Below, in pieces: positions 39,344 to 48,012 of a stretch of DNA of 64,000 nucleotides. The notes under the pieces are model-generated. The model was given only the letters and a program-made list of their open reading frames with translations. It ran no database searches and had not been told where the DNA came from. Positions within the stretch are counted from its first letter, which is position 1, and each line of letters begins with the position of its first letter. A program made the position numbers and the translations under genes. This DNA comes from Actinoplanes philippinensis (GTDB lineage Bacteria > Actinomycetota > Actinomycetes > Mycobacteriales > Micromonosporaceae), in contig NZ_FONV01000003.1 of the NCBI RefSeq assembly GCF_900113015.1, forward strand, positions 434,001 to 498,000, given 5' to 3'.

Positions 39344-39808
39344 TCAGGGGTAGACCTCGCGCCACCTCATGTAGCGGTTGGCCATGTTGCAGCCGTTGGT
39401 GTAGAGATCCCCGGAAGCGTTCCCGTCGAGGCAGTATCCGGTGGCCACGTTCTGGAACACGCCGTACGACGAGGTGGTGCTGATGTCGCGCCACTGCTGG
39501 TACTGGTTACCGGCCCCGCACGGTCGCGTGTAGACCTCGCGGGCGGCGTTGCTGTCCAGGCACAGGTTGGTGGCCACGTTGCGGAAGATGCGCGGCCGCG
39601 GGAAGGCGCCGTTCCACCGCTGATAGAGGTTGGGCTGCCCGCAGCCGCGGGTGTACGCGTACTGGTTGGCGTTGCTGTCCAGGCACCGGTTGGTGCCCAT
39701 GCTGACCCAGGTCATGTTCGCCTCGATCGCCGAGGCCGGTGTGGCGGACAGACCCAGGATGCCGCTCAGCACCGCCAGGATCATCGCTGATGTGACGAAT
39801 CGTCGCAC
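39344..39808 (-). CDS. Secreted ricin-B-type lectin (beta-trefoil)
   Basis: GTG 39808 has GGGGGTAACGAA just upstream and gives 154 residues. A signal peptide (residues 1-30, FVTSAMILAVLSGILGLSATPASA) is followed by a single domain of three similar units, each with a Cys pair and an aromatic ending: NLYQRW, NQYQQW, NRYMRW. Each unit also contains CLDSNA or CLDGNA. This matches the Q-x-W motifs of ricin B-type beta-trefoils, which bind sugars. There is no catalytic domain, unlike many secreted glycosidases. Confidence 0.88.
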   Translation of the reverse strand: MRRFVTSAMILAVLSGILGLSATPASAIEANMTWVSMGTNRCLDSNANQYAYTRGCGQPNLYQRWNGAFPRPRIFRNVATNLCLDSNAAREVYTRPCGAGNQYQQWRDISTTSSYGVFQNVATGYCLDGNASGDLYTNGCNMANRYMRWREVYP

Positions 39809-40044
39809 TTCGTTACCCCCGTGAAAGACATCGATGACCTTGGACACTAACAGTCGGCGGGCTCCGGGACAGGCCCTGTTCCGGGCCTCCGGACCGGGGC
39901 TTCCTCAGGGGCATCCCTGAGCCGCGGGTAAGTGCGCTCCTCAGGGATTTCTCCGCGTCGGCATCCCCCGCCGGGCGGACGCCGCGCGCCGCGTCCGCCG
40001 CAACACTGGGCCGGACGGATTGACGGACCACAGGGGGAGACACG

Positions 40045-40812
40045 GTGGCAGCGACGAATGCCGGCGGGCCGGTGGCGGCGCGCGCGGACGGCATCTGGAA
40101 GGTCTACGGCTCGGGCGAGGCCCGGGTGGCGGCGCTCCGGGGGGTCAGCGCCGAGTTCGGCCGGGGCCGGTTCACGGCCATCATGGGGCCGTCCGGCAGC
40201 GGGAAATCGACATTGATGCACTGCCTGGCCGGGCTCGACACGGTGAGCGAGGGCACCGTGCACATCGGCGGCACCGAGATCAGCACCCTCGGCGACAAAG
40301 CCCTGACCCGCCTGCGCCGCGACCGGATCGGCTTCATCTTCCAGCAGTTCAACCTGCTGCCGACGCTCAGCGCGGCGGAGAACATCCGGCTGCCGCTGGA
40401 CATCGCCGGCCGCAAGGCCGACCCGCAGTGGTGGGACACGGTGATCGGCACGGTCGGCCTCAAGGACAGGCTGTCGCACCGGCCCAGCCAGCTCTCCGGC
40501 GGCCAGCAGCAGCGGGTGGCGTGCGCGCGGGCGCTGATGGGCCGCCCCGACGTGATCTTCGCCGACGAGCCGACCGGCAACCTCGACTCGCGGTCCGGCG
40601 CCGAGGTGCTGTCGTTCCTGCGGTCCAGTGTCCGCGAGCACGGGCAGACCATCGTGATGGTCACCCACGACCCGGTCGCGGCGAGCTACGCCGACCGGGT
40701 GGTGTTCCTGGCCGACGGGTCCATCGTCGACGAGCTGGCCGACCCGACCGCCGAGACGGTGCTCGACACCATGAAGCGGCTGGACGCCCCGTCCGACTCG
40801 GTGATGCTCTGA
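40045..40812 (+). CDS. ABC transporter ATP-binding protein (MacB/LolD type)
   Basis: The 255-residue ATPase starts at GTG 40045 behind GGGGGAGA. Walker A is [13 protein letters not shown], the Q-loop [12 protein letters not shown], the signature [15 protein letters not shown] and Walker [15 protein letters not shown]. These features identify the MacB/LolD/FtsE class, which drives periplasmic or cell-surface export rather than import. The TGA overlaps the ATG of the permease gene. A long non-coding stretch and the divergent lectin gene lie upstream. Confidence 0.95.
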   Translation: MAATNAGGPVAARADGIWKVYGSGEARVAALRGVSAEFGRGRFTAIMGPSGSGKSTLMHCLAGLDTVSEGTVHIGGTEISTLGDKALTRLRRDRIGFIFQQFNLLPTLSAAENIRLPLDIAGRKADPQWWDTVIGTVGLKDRLSHRPSQLSGGQQQRVACARALMGRPDVIFADEPTGNLDSRSGAEVLSFLRSSVREHGQTIVMVTHDPVAASYADRVVFLADGSIVDELADPTAETVLDTMKRLDAPSDSVML

Positions 40813-43346
40813 TGCTCCGCGCGACCCTGAAGAGTCTGCTCGCCCGGAAACTGCGGCTGGTCCTGTCCGGCCTCGCGGTGATCCTCGGCGTGATGTTCGT
40901 GTCCGGCGCGCTGGTGCTCACCGACACGCTCAACCGTACCTTCGACTCGATCTTCTCCGACGTCTACGCCGCGACCGACGTCTCGGTCACCGCGAAACCC
41001 AAGGTCGAGGTCGCCGAGATGGACGGTGAGGAGGTCTCCGCGCCGCTTCCGGCGTCCGTCGTGGAGACGATCAAAACCCAGGAGGGGGTACGGTCGGCAA
41101 CCGGCCGTGTCGATGCGGACGGAGCCCGCGTGATCGGGACCGACGGCAAGGTCCTCACCTCGTTCGGCCCACCCCGGATCGGTTCCAACTGGACCGGCAC
41201 GGACGAGTTGATGGAGCTCCGTTCCGGCCGTGGCCCGGAGTCCCCGGACGAGATCGCCATGAACGCGACCACCGCGAAACTGGCCGGCTACACCGTCGGC
41301 GACCGTGTGCCGGTCCTCACCCAGCAGCCGAAGCGGGAGTTCACCCTGGTCGGGATCTGGGGTTACACCGGCGGCCGGGACAGCATCAGCGGCGTGCAGG
41401 AGGTCGCGTTCACCACCCCGGTGGCGCAGGAGCTGATGCTCGGCGAGAAGGACGTGTTCACCTCGGTGACGGTCGCCGCCGCCGACGGTGTCACCCCGGA
41501 CCAGCTGCGTGACCGGCTCGTCCCGGCGCTCGGCGGCGCCTACGACGTGAAGACCGGCGACCAGCTGTCCGCGGAGAGCTCGGCGGACCTGAAGGAGGGC
41601 ATGGGCTTCTTCAACCAGATCCTGCTGGGCTTCGCCGGGATCGCGCTGTTCGTCGGCATCTTCCTGATCCTCAACACGTTCTCGATCGTGGTCGCCCAGC
41701 GCACCCGTGAGCTGGCGCTGCTGCGGGCCATCGGCGCCTCCCGCCGCCAGGTGATCAACTCGGTGCTCGCCGAGGCCGTGGTGGTCGGCGTGATCGCCTC
41801 GGTGCTCGGGCTGCTCGCCGGGGTCGGCGCGGGCGCCGGTCTGGGCGCGCTGTTCAGCTCCATGAGCGGCGGGATGGATCTGGCCCCGATCGGGGTGCCG
41901 CTGTCCGCGGTGATCAGCTCGTTCACGGTCGGCATCCTGGTCACCGTGGTGGCCGCGGTGATGCCGGCGCTCCGGGCGTCACGGATCGCCCCGGTCGCCG
42001 CCATGCAGGACGTGGCCACCCCGGACCGCCCGCTCACCAAGCTCACCGTCGCCGGGACGGTCGTCACGGCGGCCGGCGCGTCGGCCCTGGGCACCGGCCT
42101 GTTCGTGGCGAGCGGGAACACCGCCCTCTACCTGATCCTCGGCGGTGTGCTGGTCACGTTCGTCGGTGTCGCCCTGCTCACCCCGCTGATCAGCCGGCCG
42201 GTGGTGGCGCTGCTGGGCCGGTTGTTCTCGTGGTCGGTCCCGGGCCGGCTGGGCCGGCTCAACTCGGGCCGCAACCCACGCCGCACCGCGATCACGGCGG
42301 CCGCCCTGATGGTCGGCATCGCCCTGGTCACCGGTGTGACGGTGGTGATGGACTCGGCGAAGAGCAGCCTCAAGGCGGAGGCCGCGCGCATCCTCAAGGC
42401 CCAGATCATGATCAGTGGCGATCAGGGTGGGCCACGGCCGCCGACCTACGATCCGGCCGTCGTCGACCGGGCCGCCGCGATCCCCGGGGTGCGGGCGGCC
42501 GCCGGCCTCTACAACGACCTGGTGGCGATCGGCGACGACCGGACGTATGTGGCGGCCACCGAGGACCTGTCCCGGCTCGCCGAGTCGTACGGCACCACGG
42601 CCGCGCGGCTGACCGCCGACCAGATCGCGGTGAGCGCGCCCGAGGCGTCCGAGCACGGCTGGCAGACCGGGTCGCGAGTGCCGATCCAGACGTCCCGGGG
42701 TGAGGCCCGCACGTACACGGTCGCCCTGGTGTTCCCGGAGAACGCACTGCCCGGCAGCATCATCCTCCCGTCCGAGGCGATCAAGGGCTTCGGCATCACC
42801 CAGCCGGTCCTCGGGTTCATCCGCCTCGACGACGGCGTCCCGGTGTCGGCGGTGCTGCCACAGGTCAAGGCGCTGGTCGCGGACAGTCCCGAGGTGTCCG
42901 CCACCGATCAGCAGACCTTCGTCGACAGCCAGGCGGCGGTCTTCGACCAGATCATCCTGATGATCCAGATCCTGCTGGGCCTGGCCATCCTTATCGCCGT
43001 CCTCGGCGTGGTCAACACCCTGGCCCTGTCCGTCCTGGAACGCACCCGCGAACTGGGCCTCCTCCGCGCCGTCGGCCTGGGCCGCGCCCAGACCATGCGC
43101 ATGATCACCGTCGAGGCCGTGGTCATCGCGGTGTTCGGCGCCCTCCTCGGCGTCACGGTGGGCGCCGGCATGGGCAGCGCGGTGGCCCGAGCCCTGAAGG
43201 ACGACGGCATCACCCAGATCGTCCTCCCCTGGGACCGGATGGCCACCTACCTGGCCTTGGCCGCTCTGGTCGGCGTCATCGCAGCCGTCGTCCCCGCAAT
43301 CCGAGCAGCCCGCCTGAACGTCCTGAACGCCATAGCCCACGACTGA
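40812..43346 (+). CDS. FtsX/MacB-type ABC permease
   Basis: The start ATG 40812 overlaps the ATPase stop (TGATG). The 844-residue permease has two tandem FtsX units: an N-terminal segment (KLRLVLSGLAVILGVMFVSGALVL), an extracellular domain of about 230 residues, three membrane segments (near 265-400), a second block beginning NPRRTAITAAALMVG, another extracellular domain, and three final segments ending RLNVLNAIAHD. This is the usual layout of actinobacterial lipid or peptide exporters. The substrate is not known. A strong hairpin lies 280 nt downstream. Confidence 0.94.
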   Translation: MLRATLKSLLARKLRLVLSGLAVILGVMFVSGALVLTDTLNRTFDSIFSDVYAATDVSVTAKPKVEVAEMDGEEVSAPLPASVVETIKTQEGVRSATGRVDADGARVIGTDGKVLTSFGPPRIGSNWTGTDELMELRSGRGPESPDEIAMNATTAKLAGYTVGDRVPVLTQQPKREFTLVGIWGYTGGRDSISGVQEVAFTTPVAQELMLGEKDVFTSVTVAAADGVTPDQLRDRLVPALGGAYDVKTGDQLSAESSADLKEGMGFFNQILLGFAGIALFVGIFLILNTFSIVVAQRTRELALLRAIGASRRQVINSVLAEAVVVGVIASVLGLLAGVGAGAGLGALFSSMSGGMDLAPIGVPLSAVISSFTVGILVTVVAAVMPALRASRIAPVAAMQDVATPDRPLTKLTVAGTVVTAAGASALGTGLFVASGNTALYLILGGVLVTFVGVALLTPLISRPVVALLGRLFSWSVPGRLGRLNSGRNPRRTAITAAALMVGIALVTGVTVVMDSAKSSLKAEAARILKAQIMISGDQGGPRPPTYDPAVVDRAAAIPGVRAAAGLYNDLVAIGDDRTYVAATEDLSRLAESYGTTAARLTADQIAVSAPEASEHGWQTGSRVPIQTSRGEARTYTVALVFPENALPGSIILPSEAIKGFGITQPVLGFIRLDDGVPVSAVLPQVKALVADSPEVSATDQQTFVDSQAAVFDQIILMIQILLGLAILIAVLGVVNTLALSVLERTRELGLLRAVGLGRAQTMRMITVEAVVIAVFGALLGVTVGAGMGSAVARALKDDGITQIVLPWDRMATYLALAALVGVIAAVVPAIRAARLNVLNAIAHD

Positions 43347-43923
43347 CGCCCCTCCCGGGACCACTAGGGGGAACCCGGCCCCACTCACCCCGGCGCACTC
43401 GGCACACCCGGGAAGCCCGGGAAGCCCGACAAACCCGGGAAGCCCGGGAAGCCCGGGAAGCCCGGGAAGCGGGGAAGCCCGACGAGCGGGGAAGCCCGAC
43501 GAGCGGGGAAGCCCGACAAGCCGGGGAAGCCCGACAAGCCGGGGAAGCCGCCCCGAGTGCGAGCCGACCCACCCACCACCTCGGCCCGCCCATCACACGG
43601 CCCAGCAGGCCTGGTGATTCAACCAATCGTGGCCCCGGCACGGCCGGGGCCACGATGCCCCCGTCACAGTTCGGTCCGACGGGCGAACAGCACTGGTGAT
43701 CAGGTGGGAGCGCGTACGGGTGCGCCGCTGGGTGGCGGCGGGACCGTGGCGGGAAAGGGCGGCGGTGGGGTGGTGGGCGTCGCATATGCCCGGCGGGCGC
43801 CGGGCGGCCGGGAGTGGGCAGCGCCGTCGCCTCGTGGGGGCGAGAGGGGTAGGTCGGTGGGGCGGTTCCGTCCGTACCCCATAGGGATCGTCAACCCCCG
43901 CCGGGCGGTGAGCGGACCGCTCG
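43347..43923. repeat. Gene-free gap with a 9-bp array
   Basis: From 43407 to 43550 units based on GGGAAGCCC repeat about 15 times, with GACAAG and GACGAG variants. On the minus strand one frame reads as collagen-like Gly-Phe-Pro, but there is no start signal and the frame is broken outside the array. A hairpin follows at 43626. From 43660 to 43923 I see no further element. Confidence 0.85.
43626..43656. terminator. Strong bidirectional hairpin
   Basis: A perfect 14-bp stem (arms 43626-43639 and 43643-43656) with a 3-nt loop sits between the permease gene and the convergent SRPBCC gene. It has no T-run on either side. It probably ends transcription from one or both sides. Confidence 0.75.
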
Positions 43924-44364
43924 TCAGGAGAGGATCTTGTCGAGTTTGGTGAAGCTGGAGCCCCAGCCTTCGCGGGCGCCGTCGGCCATCTCGGTGGGGA
44001 ACGGGCTCTGCGTGACGACCAGGCGGGTGCGGCCGCCCTCCTCGTCGTGGAACTCGATGGTCAGGCGCAGCTTGTCGGCGCCGAAGTCGGGGATGTGGCT
44101 GACGTCCTCCTCGCCGACGAGCAGTTCGTTCTCGACGACTTCGACGAACGTCGCGTTCACCGGGGAGGACATCGCCGGATCGTCGTCGTTGACCATGGTG
44201 AAGACCTGTTTGCCGCCGGGGCGCACATCGAGTTCGACGGTGTCGCGCGGCACCGACCAGCCGACCGGCCCGAACCACGCGGCCAGCTGGTCGGGGTCGG
44301 TGAACGCCCGATACACCAGGTGGCGCGGGGCGTCGAAGATGCGGGTGATGACGAGATCGGTCAC
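43924..44364 (-). CDS. SRPBCC/AHSA1 domain protein
   Basis: GTG 44364 overlaps the stop of the ArsR gene (GTGA), so the two are coupled. The 146-residue product is a single SRPBCC fold domain of the AHSA1 type: LVITRIFDAPRHLVYRAFTDPDQLAAWFGP at the start and a C-terminal helix SPFPTEMADGAREGWGSSF. Such proteins bind hydrophobic ligands, and ArsR-SRPBCC pairs are widespread in actinobacteria. The ligand is unknown. Confidence 0.9.
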   Translation of the reverse strand: MTDLVITRIFDAPRHLVYRAFTDPDQLAAWFGPVGWSVPRDTVELDVRPGGKQVFTMVNDDDPAMSSPVNATFVEVVENELLVGEEDVSHIPDFGADKLRLTIEFHDEEGGRTRLVVTQSPFPTEMADGAREGWGSSFTKLDKILS

Positions 44365-44690
44365 GAGTCGTCCTCCTGGAGGCGTTTGAGGTGGGCGTCG
44401 AGGCGGGTGAAGTTGTCGTCCCAGAACCGGCGATACCGCTCCATCCACGCGGTGGCCTCGCGCAGCGGCGCCGCCTCGAGACGACTGGACCGCCACTGCG
44501 CGGACCGGCTGCGGGAGATCAGGCCCGCGGCCTCCAGCACCTTCAGATGCCGGGAGATCGCCGGGAGGCTGATGTCGAACGGCTCGGCCAGCTCGGTCAC
44601 GGTGGCCTCGCCCTCGGCGAGGCGGGCCAGGATCGCGCGGCGGGTGGGGTCGGCCAGCGCCGAGAAGATCACGCTGAGCCGGTCGGTCAC
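44361..44690 (-). CDS. ArsR-family transcriptional repressor
   Basis: The 109-residue winged helix protein starts at GTG 44690. It reads FSALADPTRRAILARLAEGEATVTELAEPF, then the recognition helix DISLPAISRHLKVLEAAGLI. No Cys residues of the metal-sensing CxCxxC type are present, so it belongs to the ligand-free subgroup commonly paired with SRPBCC genes. A near-perfect 32-bp palindrome covers its ribosome site (AAGGAG, 44700-44705) and is a likely self-repression operator. Confidence 0.9.
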   Translation of the reverse strand: MTDRLSVIFSALADPTRRAILARLAEGEATVTELAEPFDISLPAISRHLKVLEAAGLISRSRSAQWRSSRLEAAPLREATAWMERYRRFWDDNFTRLDAHLKRLQEDDS

Positions 44691-44695
44691 TTCAC

Positions 44696-44727
44696 TTAAC
44701 TCCTTCGTTAATTAACGAACGAGTTAA
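44696..44727 (-). promoter_or_regulatory. ArsR operator palindrome
   Basis: TTCGTTAATTAACGAA (44704-44719) is a perfect 16-bp palindrome. TTAACTC (44696-44702) and GAGTTAA (44721-44727) extend it to 32 bp with only the pair at 44703/44720 mismatched. The AT-rich block stands out in this GC-rich sequence and overlaps the ribosome site. Confidence 0.8.
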
Positions 44728-44752
44728 AAGCTAACCGCGCCTCCGGCGTCTG

Positions 44753-45307
44753 TCAAACCTTGCTGGGGACGCGGCGGTGCAGCTCGGCGAGGAGGACCTC
44801 CGGTCCGGGTGACATCAGACCCACATCGATGATGTACGCGAACTCGCCGCCCCGTCGTCGCACCCGGGGCGGGCCACCCTTGCCGGGAAGCTCGGAGGCG
44901 TAGTCCTCGGCGATCGGGACGATCACCAACTCGGTGAACGGCCCCCGGCCGTGCAGGGCCACCGCGGCGATGCCGGACCACGGCAGGTGGATCGGGCGCC
45001 GGCCGGTCGCGGCGAAGTCGAGTCCGTGCACCGACGTGTGCAGCCAGCCGAGACGGCGCCAGACGGCCAGCATCAGGGCGGCCGCGACGACAGCCGGGAC
45101 GATCAGGGTGAACTCGGCGAAGACCACGATGTCGGCGGGGCGCGGACGGTAGCCGGCGGCCACCCGTACCCCCAGGGTGATCAGCAGCATCGGCAACCAG
45201 GCGGCGGCCAGGACCCAGAGCGCCGTCACATAGAACATGCCGCGCGCCTGGAAGAAGCTGACGGTGTCGTCGGTGGGCCCGAGCACCTGATCCACATGGT
45301 CGGCCAT
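44753..45307 (-). CDS. Membrane protein with a PH-like domain
   Basis: ATG 45307 gives 184 residues. Two membrane segments (FYVTALWVLAAAWLPMLLITLG and IVVFAEFTLIVPAVVAAALMLAVW) are followed by a cytoplasmic beta domain beginning SVHGLDFAATGRRPIHLPWSGIAAVAL, the pattern of bacterial PH-like membrane proteins. The C-terminus is ELHRRVPSKV. It is divergent from the PAC2 gene and lies downstream of it on the other strand. The function is unknown. Confidence 0.7.
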   Translation of the reverse strand: MADHVDQVLGPTDDTVSFFQARGMFYVTALWVLAAAWLPMLLITLGVRVAAGYRPRPADIVVFAEFTLIVPAVVAAALMLAVWRRLGWLHTSVHGLDFAATGRRPIHLPWSGIAAVALHGRGPFTELVIVPIAEDYASELPGKGGPPRVRRRGGEFAYIIDVGLMSPGPEVLLAELHRRVPSKV

Positions 45308-45431
45308 ATGACGATTATGCCCGTATAAATGCGACTTGGTGGGTGGTATCGATGATGAGGCTGATCGATGCCTCAGGTGGCCCGGCGCGGCCGCCGGGTA
45401 GGTTCCCGCGGCCGCACGTAGGCTGTGTTCC

Positions 45432-46301
45432 ATGACTGAGTTCGACGGCCTTCCGCTGCTCCGATCCCCCGTGGCCATCGCCGCCTTCGAGGGGTGGAAC
45501 GATGCGGCGGACGCTTCGACCGCGGCCGTGGAACACCTCGAGCAGGTCTGGGAAGCCCGCGAGGTCACCAGCATCGATCCCGAGGACTTCTACGACTTCC
45601 AGGTCAGCCGGCCCACCATCACCATGGCCGAGGGCGAGACGCGGAAGATCGAATGGCCCACCACCCGGTTCACCGTGGCCAGCCCGCCCGGCGCCGACCG
45701 TGACGTGGTCCTGATCCGCGGCATCGAGCCGAGCATGCGGTGGCGCACCTTCTGCGAGAACGTGCTGGAGATCTGCCACAGTCTCGAGGTCAACCGGATC
45801 GTGCTGCTCGGGGCGCTGCTGGCTGACGTGCCGTACACCCGGCCCCTGCCGATCAGCGGCACCGCCAGCGACCGCGACACCGCCGAGAAGTACAAGGTCG
45901 TGCCCACCCGCTACGACGGTCCGACCGGCATCGTCGGGGTGCTGCAGGAGGCGGCCACCCGCGCCGAGCTGGACGCGTTGTCGTTCTGGGTGCACGTGCC
46001 CCACTACGCCAACAACCCACCCTGCCCCAAGGCTACGCTGTCACTGCTCAGCCGCATCGAGGACGTGCTCGACCTGCCGGTGCCGATGGCCGACCTGGCC
46101 GAGCAGGCCGACGAGTGGGAGAAGCGGGTGCGCGCCGCCGCCGAGCAGGACGCGGAGCTCGGGGAGTATGTGCGGGAGCTGGAGGAGCGGGTCGGCGACG
46201 CGGGGATCCAGCCGCTCACCGGTGACGAGATCGCCAGCGAGTTCGAGAAGTACCTGCGGCGGCGCGGCGGCTCGGCGGGCCCGACGGCCGGCTCCTGGTA
46301 G
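45432..46301 (+). CDS. PAC2 family protein (proteasome assembly chaperone-like)
   Basis: The 289-residue protein belongs to the PAC2 family: PVAIAAFEGWNDAADASTAAVEHL at the start, EICHSLEVNRIVLLGALLADVPYTRP in the middle, and a helical C-terminal region with a likely coiled coil (QADEWEKRVRAAAEQDAELGEYVRELEERV). In eukaryotes PAC2 proteins help assemble proteasomes; the bacterial role is not established. In mycobacteria the homologue lies close to the proteasome locus, and here it is about 16 kb from arc. The stop is followed 9 nt later by a hairpin. Confidence 0.88.
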   Translation: MTEFDGLPLLRSPVAIAAFEGWNDAADASTAAVEHLEQVWEAREVTSIDPEDFYDFQVSRPTITMAEGETRKIEWPTTRFTVASPPGADRDVVLIRGIEPSMRWRTFCENVLEICHSLEVNRIVLLGALLADVPYTRPLPISGTASDRDTAEKYKVVPTRYDGPTGIVGVLQEAATRAELDALSFWVHVPHYANNPPCPKATLSLLSRIEDVLDLPVPMADLAEQADEWEKRVRAAAEQDAELGEYVRELEERVGDAGIQPLTGDEIASEFEKYLRRRGGSAGPTAGSW

Positions 46302-46309
46302 GAGACGGA

Positions 46310-46341
46310 GGATCGGGCGGCCCCGCCGGGACGCCCGATCC
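46310..46341. terminator. Bidirectional hairpin between PAC2 and DUF397 genes
   Basis: A 10-bp perfect stem (arms 46310-46319 and 46332-46341) with a 12-nt loop lies in the 50-nt gap between two convergent stops. Its location and strength support bidirectional termination. Confidence 0.75.
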
Positions 46342-46351
46342 GGACGAACCG

Positions 46352-46543
46352 CTAGGACGACTTCCCGATCGCCAGAACACGTTCCTGGAAACCGGTCCAC
46401 TCCCGAAGAGTGAAGACGACCGGCGGCAACTCGGGGTTCTTGCTGTCACGCAACTTCACGAGATCGTCGACGTGCGCGATCTCCACACATGATCCAGAAG
46501 CACAGAAGGTGCTGCGCCGCCACGCCGTTGTGGTGTCTTCCAT
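46352..46543 (-). CDS. DUF397 domain protein
   Basis: The 63-residue product has the DUF397 pattern: WRRSTFCASGSCVEIAHVDDLVKLRDSKNPELPPVVFTLREWTGF. Members occur in large numbers in actinobacteria, almost always with an XRE regulator of the DUF5753 type, which is the gene just upstream on the same strand. Their joint action is compared to a toxin-antitoxin or developmental switch, but the mechanism is not settled. The two genes are 23 nt apart. Confidence 0.88.
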   Translation of the reverse strand: MEDTTTAWRRSTFCASGSCVEIAHVDDLVKLRDSKNPELPPVVFTLREWTGFQERVLAIGKSS

Positions 46544-46566
46544 CTCAACCTCTCTCCACGGAAACC

Positions 46567-47490
46567 TCAGGACTCCTTGCCCTGATCTTGGCCGAGGGTC
46601 CTGGCTATCCGTGCTCTGAGGTCGAAAACCCGAGCCAAAACCAATGTTCTGCTCGCCTCCTCGTCGAGCGCCCGGCGCCAGAAACGGTCGAAGACGTCAC
46701 GGTGGTAGGCGACCTCACCGGCATCCTCGACGATCTCGTCATGTAGATACGTCTCTCGATACAGCACGGCATCGTCGGGCTGATCGCTCAAGTCCAGGAC
46801 GACGAAGGCCCCGAACGTCCCCATCAAGGTGCCGTTGTCCATCGGCAGCACACGAATGTGCATGTTAGGCCGCTGCGCCACCTCGGCGAGATACTCGAAC
46901 TGGTCGGCGGTGATCGCCGGATCACCGACCACCCGCCACAGGGCCGACTCATCGAGCAGCAGCAGATAGTCCGGGCCACCGGGCCGCGTGATCATGCGCT
47001 CGCGCCGGGTCAGACGGACGTCACGCAGCACCCGGCGCGCGTCGTCACTGAGCATCCGGTCGAACCACGCCAGCGTCGCATCAACGACCGCCGAGGTCTG
47101 CAGATGCCCCGGCACCAGAGTGGACTGATACTCCCGGATCGAGGTCGCGGCCTGCTCGAACTGCAACAGCTGCAGAAGCCCCGGCGGCAGATGGTCGCGG
47201 TGCTCTGGGGCCGTCCAGTAACGCTCCCGGCGGGCGACCCGGGCCTGCTCGACCAGCTCGGTGATCAGCGCCTCGTCGGTGAGCTGATAGATGTCGACCA
47301 GGACGGCGCGCAGATCAGTGGGCGAGATCGTGACCTCGCCCAACTCGATCCGCTGCACCTTGGAAAGGGACCAGCCCAGCTTCTTGGCGACCTCGCTCTG
47401 GCTGAGACCGGTGCGCTCCCGGGCCGCGCGCAACGCCAACCGCACCCGCCGCCGCGACACTGCGGGAAGGTCGTCACGCGCGACCGACAT
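46567..47490 (-). CDS. XRE-family regulator with DUF5753 (Scr1-like)
   Basis: The 307-residue regulator has an N-terminal helix-turn-helix (RVRLALRAARERTGLSQSEVAKKLGWSLSKVQRIELG, residues 10-50) and a C-terminal DUF5753 domain with the recurring EYQSTLVPGHLQTSAVVDA and FGAFVVLDLSDQPDDAVLYRETY. Such proteins pair with DUF397 partners, here at 46352. An inverted repeat GCGGTAT/ATACCGC 57-89 nt upstream may be its operator. It controls unknown genes. Confidence 0.9.
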   Translation of the reverse strand: MSVARDDLPAVSRRRVRLALRAARERTGLSQSEVAKKLGWSLSKVQRIELGEVTISPTDLRAVLVDIYQLTDEALITELVEQARVARRERYWTAPEHRDHLPPGLLQLLQFEQAATSIREYQSTLVPGHLQTSAVVDATLAWFDRMLSDDARRVLRDVRLTRRERMITRPGGPDYLLLLDESALWRVVGDPAITADQFEYLAEVAQRPNMHIRVLPMDNGTLMGTFGAFVVLDLSDQPDDAVLYRETYLHDEIVEDAGEVAYHRDVFDRFWRRALDEEASRTLVLARVFDLRARIARTLGQDQGKES

Positions 47491-47546
47491 TCAGCCCCCA
47501 CCAACCCAAAAGCCGCTAATCACCCTTGATTGCGACACTGCAGAGT

Positions 47547-47579
47547 GCGGTATTGCTCAAGACCGCCGAAATATACCGC
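47547..47579 (-). promoter_or_regulatory. Inverted repeat upstream of the XRE gene
   Basis: GCGGTAT (47547-47553) and ATACCGC (47573-47579) are separated by 19 bp in an AT-richer stretch. The pair is 57-89 nt before the XRE start. It is offered as a regulator site on position only. Confidence 0.4.
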
Positions 47580-47601
47580 AGACCGTATGGTGAACCACCC
47601 G

Positions 47602-48012
47602 TCACGCCTCCGCGTATTCGAGCGATCTCACCAGCCCCCGGCAGAACCCGGCGAACTCCCTCTCGTCCCGCGACGAGAAGACCTCCACCACGGCGCCGCG
47701 GTACCCGGCTCGCACCTGCCACCAGCACGCGTTGCGCGGTCGCAGGCAGACCACCGCGCCGGCGCTCAGCGCCCCGGCGACCACGACCGTCAGGAGCATC
47801 GAAGCGGGACCCACCACGGGCACCGCCACCACGGCCGCCACCAGCGCCGAGACTCCGGCGATGTGCCGCCCGGCATCGTCCGCGCCGGGATCGAACCGGA
47901 CGATGTGGACGTCGCTCATCTCGGCCACCATGAACAACCGGCGGTGCTCCCTGGACACCTCGACGACATGGTGAGTGATGACGGCGCGTGGACCTCGGTA
48001 GAAGACCGGCAA
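47602..48012 (-). CDS. DUF6232-like small membrane protein
   Basis: TTG 48012 is preferred because GAGGAGGG precedes it by about 7 nt; longer frames lack a proper ribosome site. The 136 residues start LPVFYRGPRAVITHHVVEV, contain two membrane segments (VSALVAAVVAVPVVGPASMLLTVVVAG and surroundings) and end in RGAVVEVFSSRDEREFAGFCRGLVRSL. The N-terminal beta motif and the two segments resemble DUF6232 proteins. The function is unknown. The GC-rich gap downstream holds the XRE promoter. Confidence 0.6.
   Translation of the reverse strand: MPVFYRGPRAVITHHVVEVSREHRRLFMVAEMSDVHIVRFDPGADDAGRHIAGVSALVAAVVAVPVVGPASMLLTVVVAGALSAGAVVCLRPRNACWWQVRAGYRGAVVEVFSSRDEREFAGFCRGLVRSLEYAEA

Noticed and set aside
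40020..40811. N-terminal extension of the FtsX permease across the ATPase gene
   Set aside because: The frame is open upstream but covers the ATPase gene; the coupled ATG at 40812 begins with the proper first membrane segment.
43385..43579. Collagen-like Gly-Phe-Pro protein on the minus strand
   Set aside because: The pattern is produced by the 9-bp array; there is no ribosome site, no signal peptide, and the frame has no domain outside the array.
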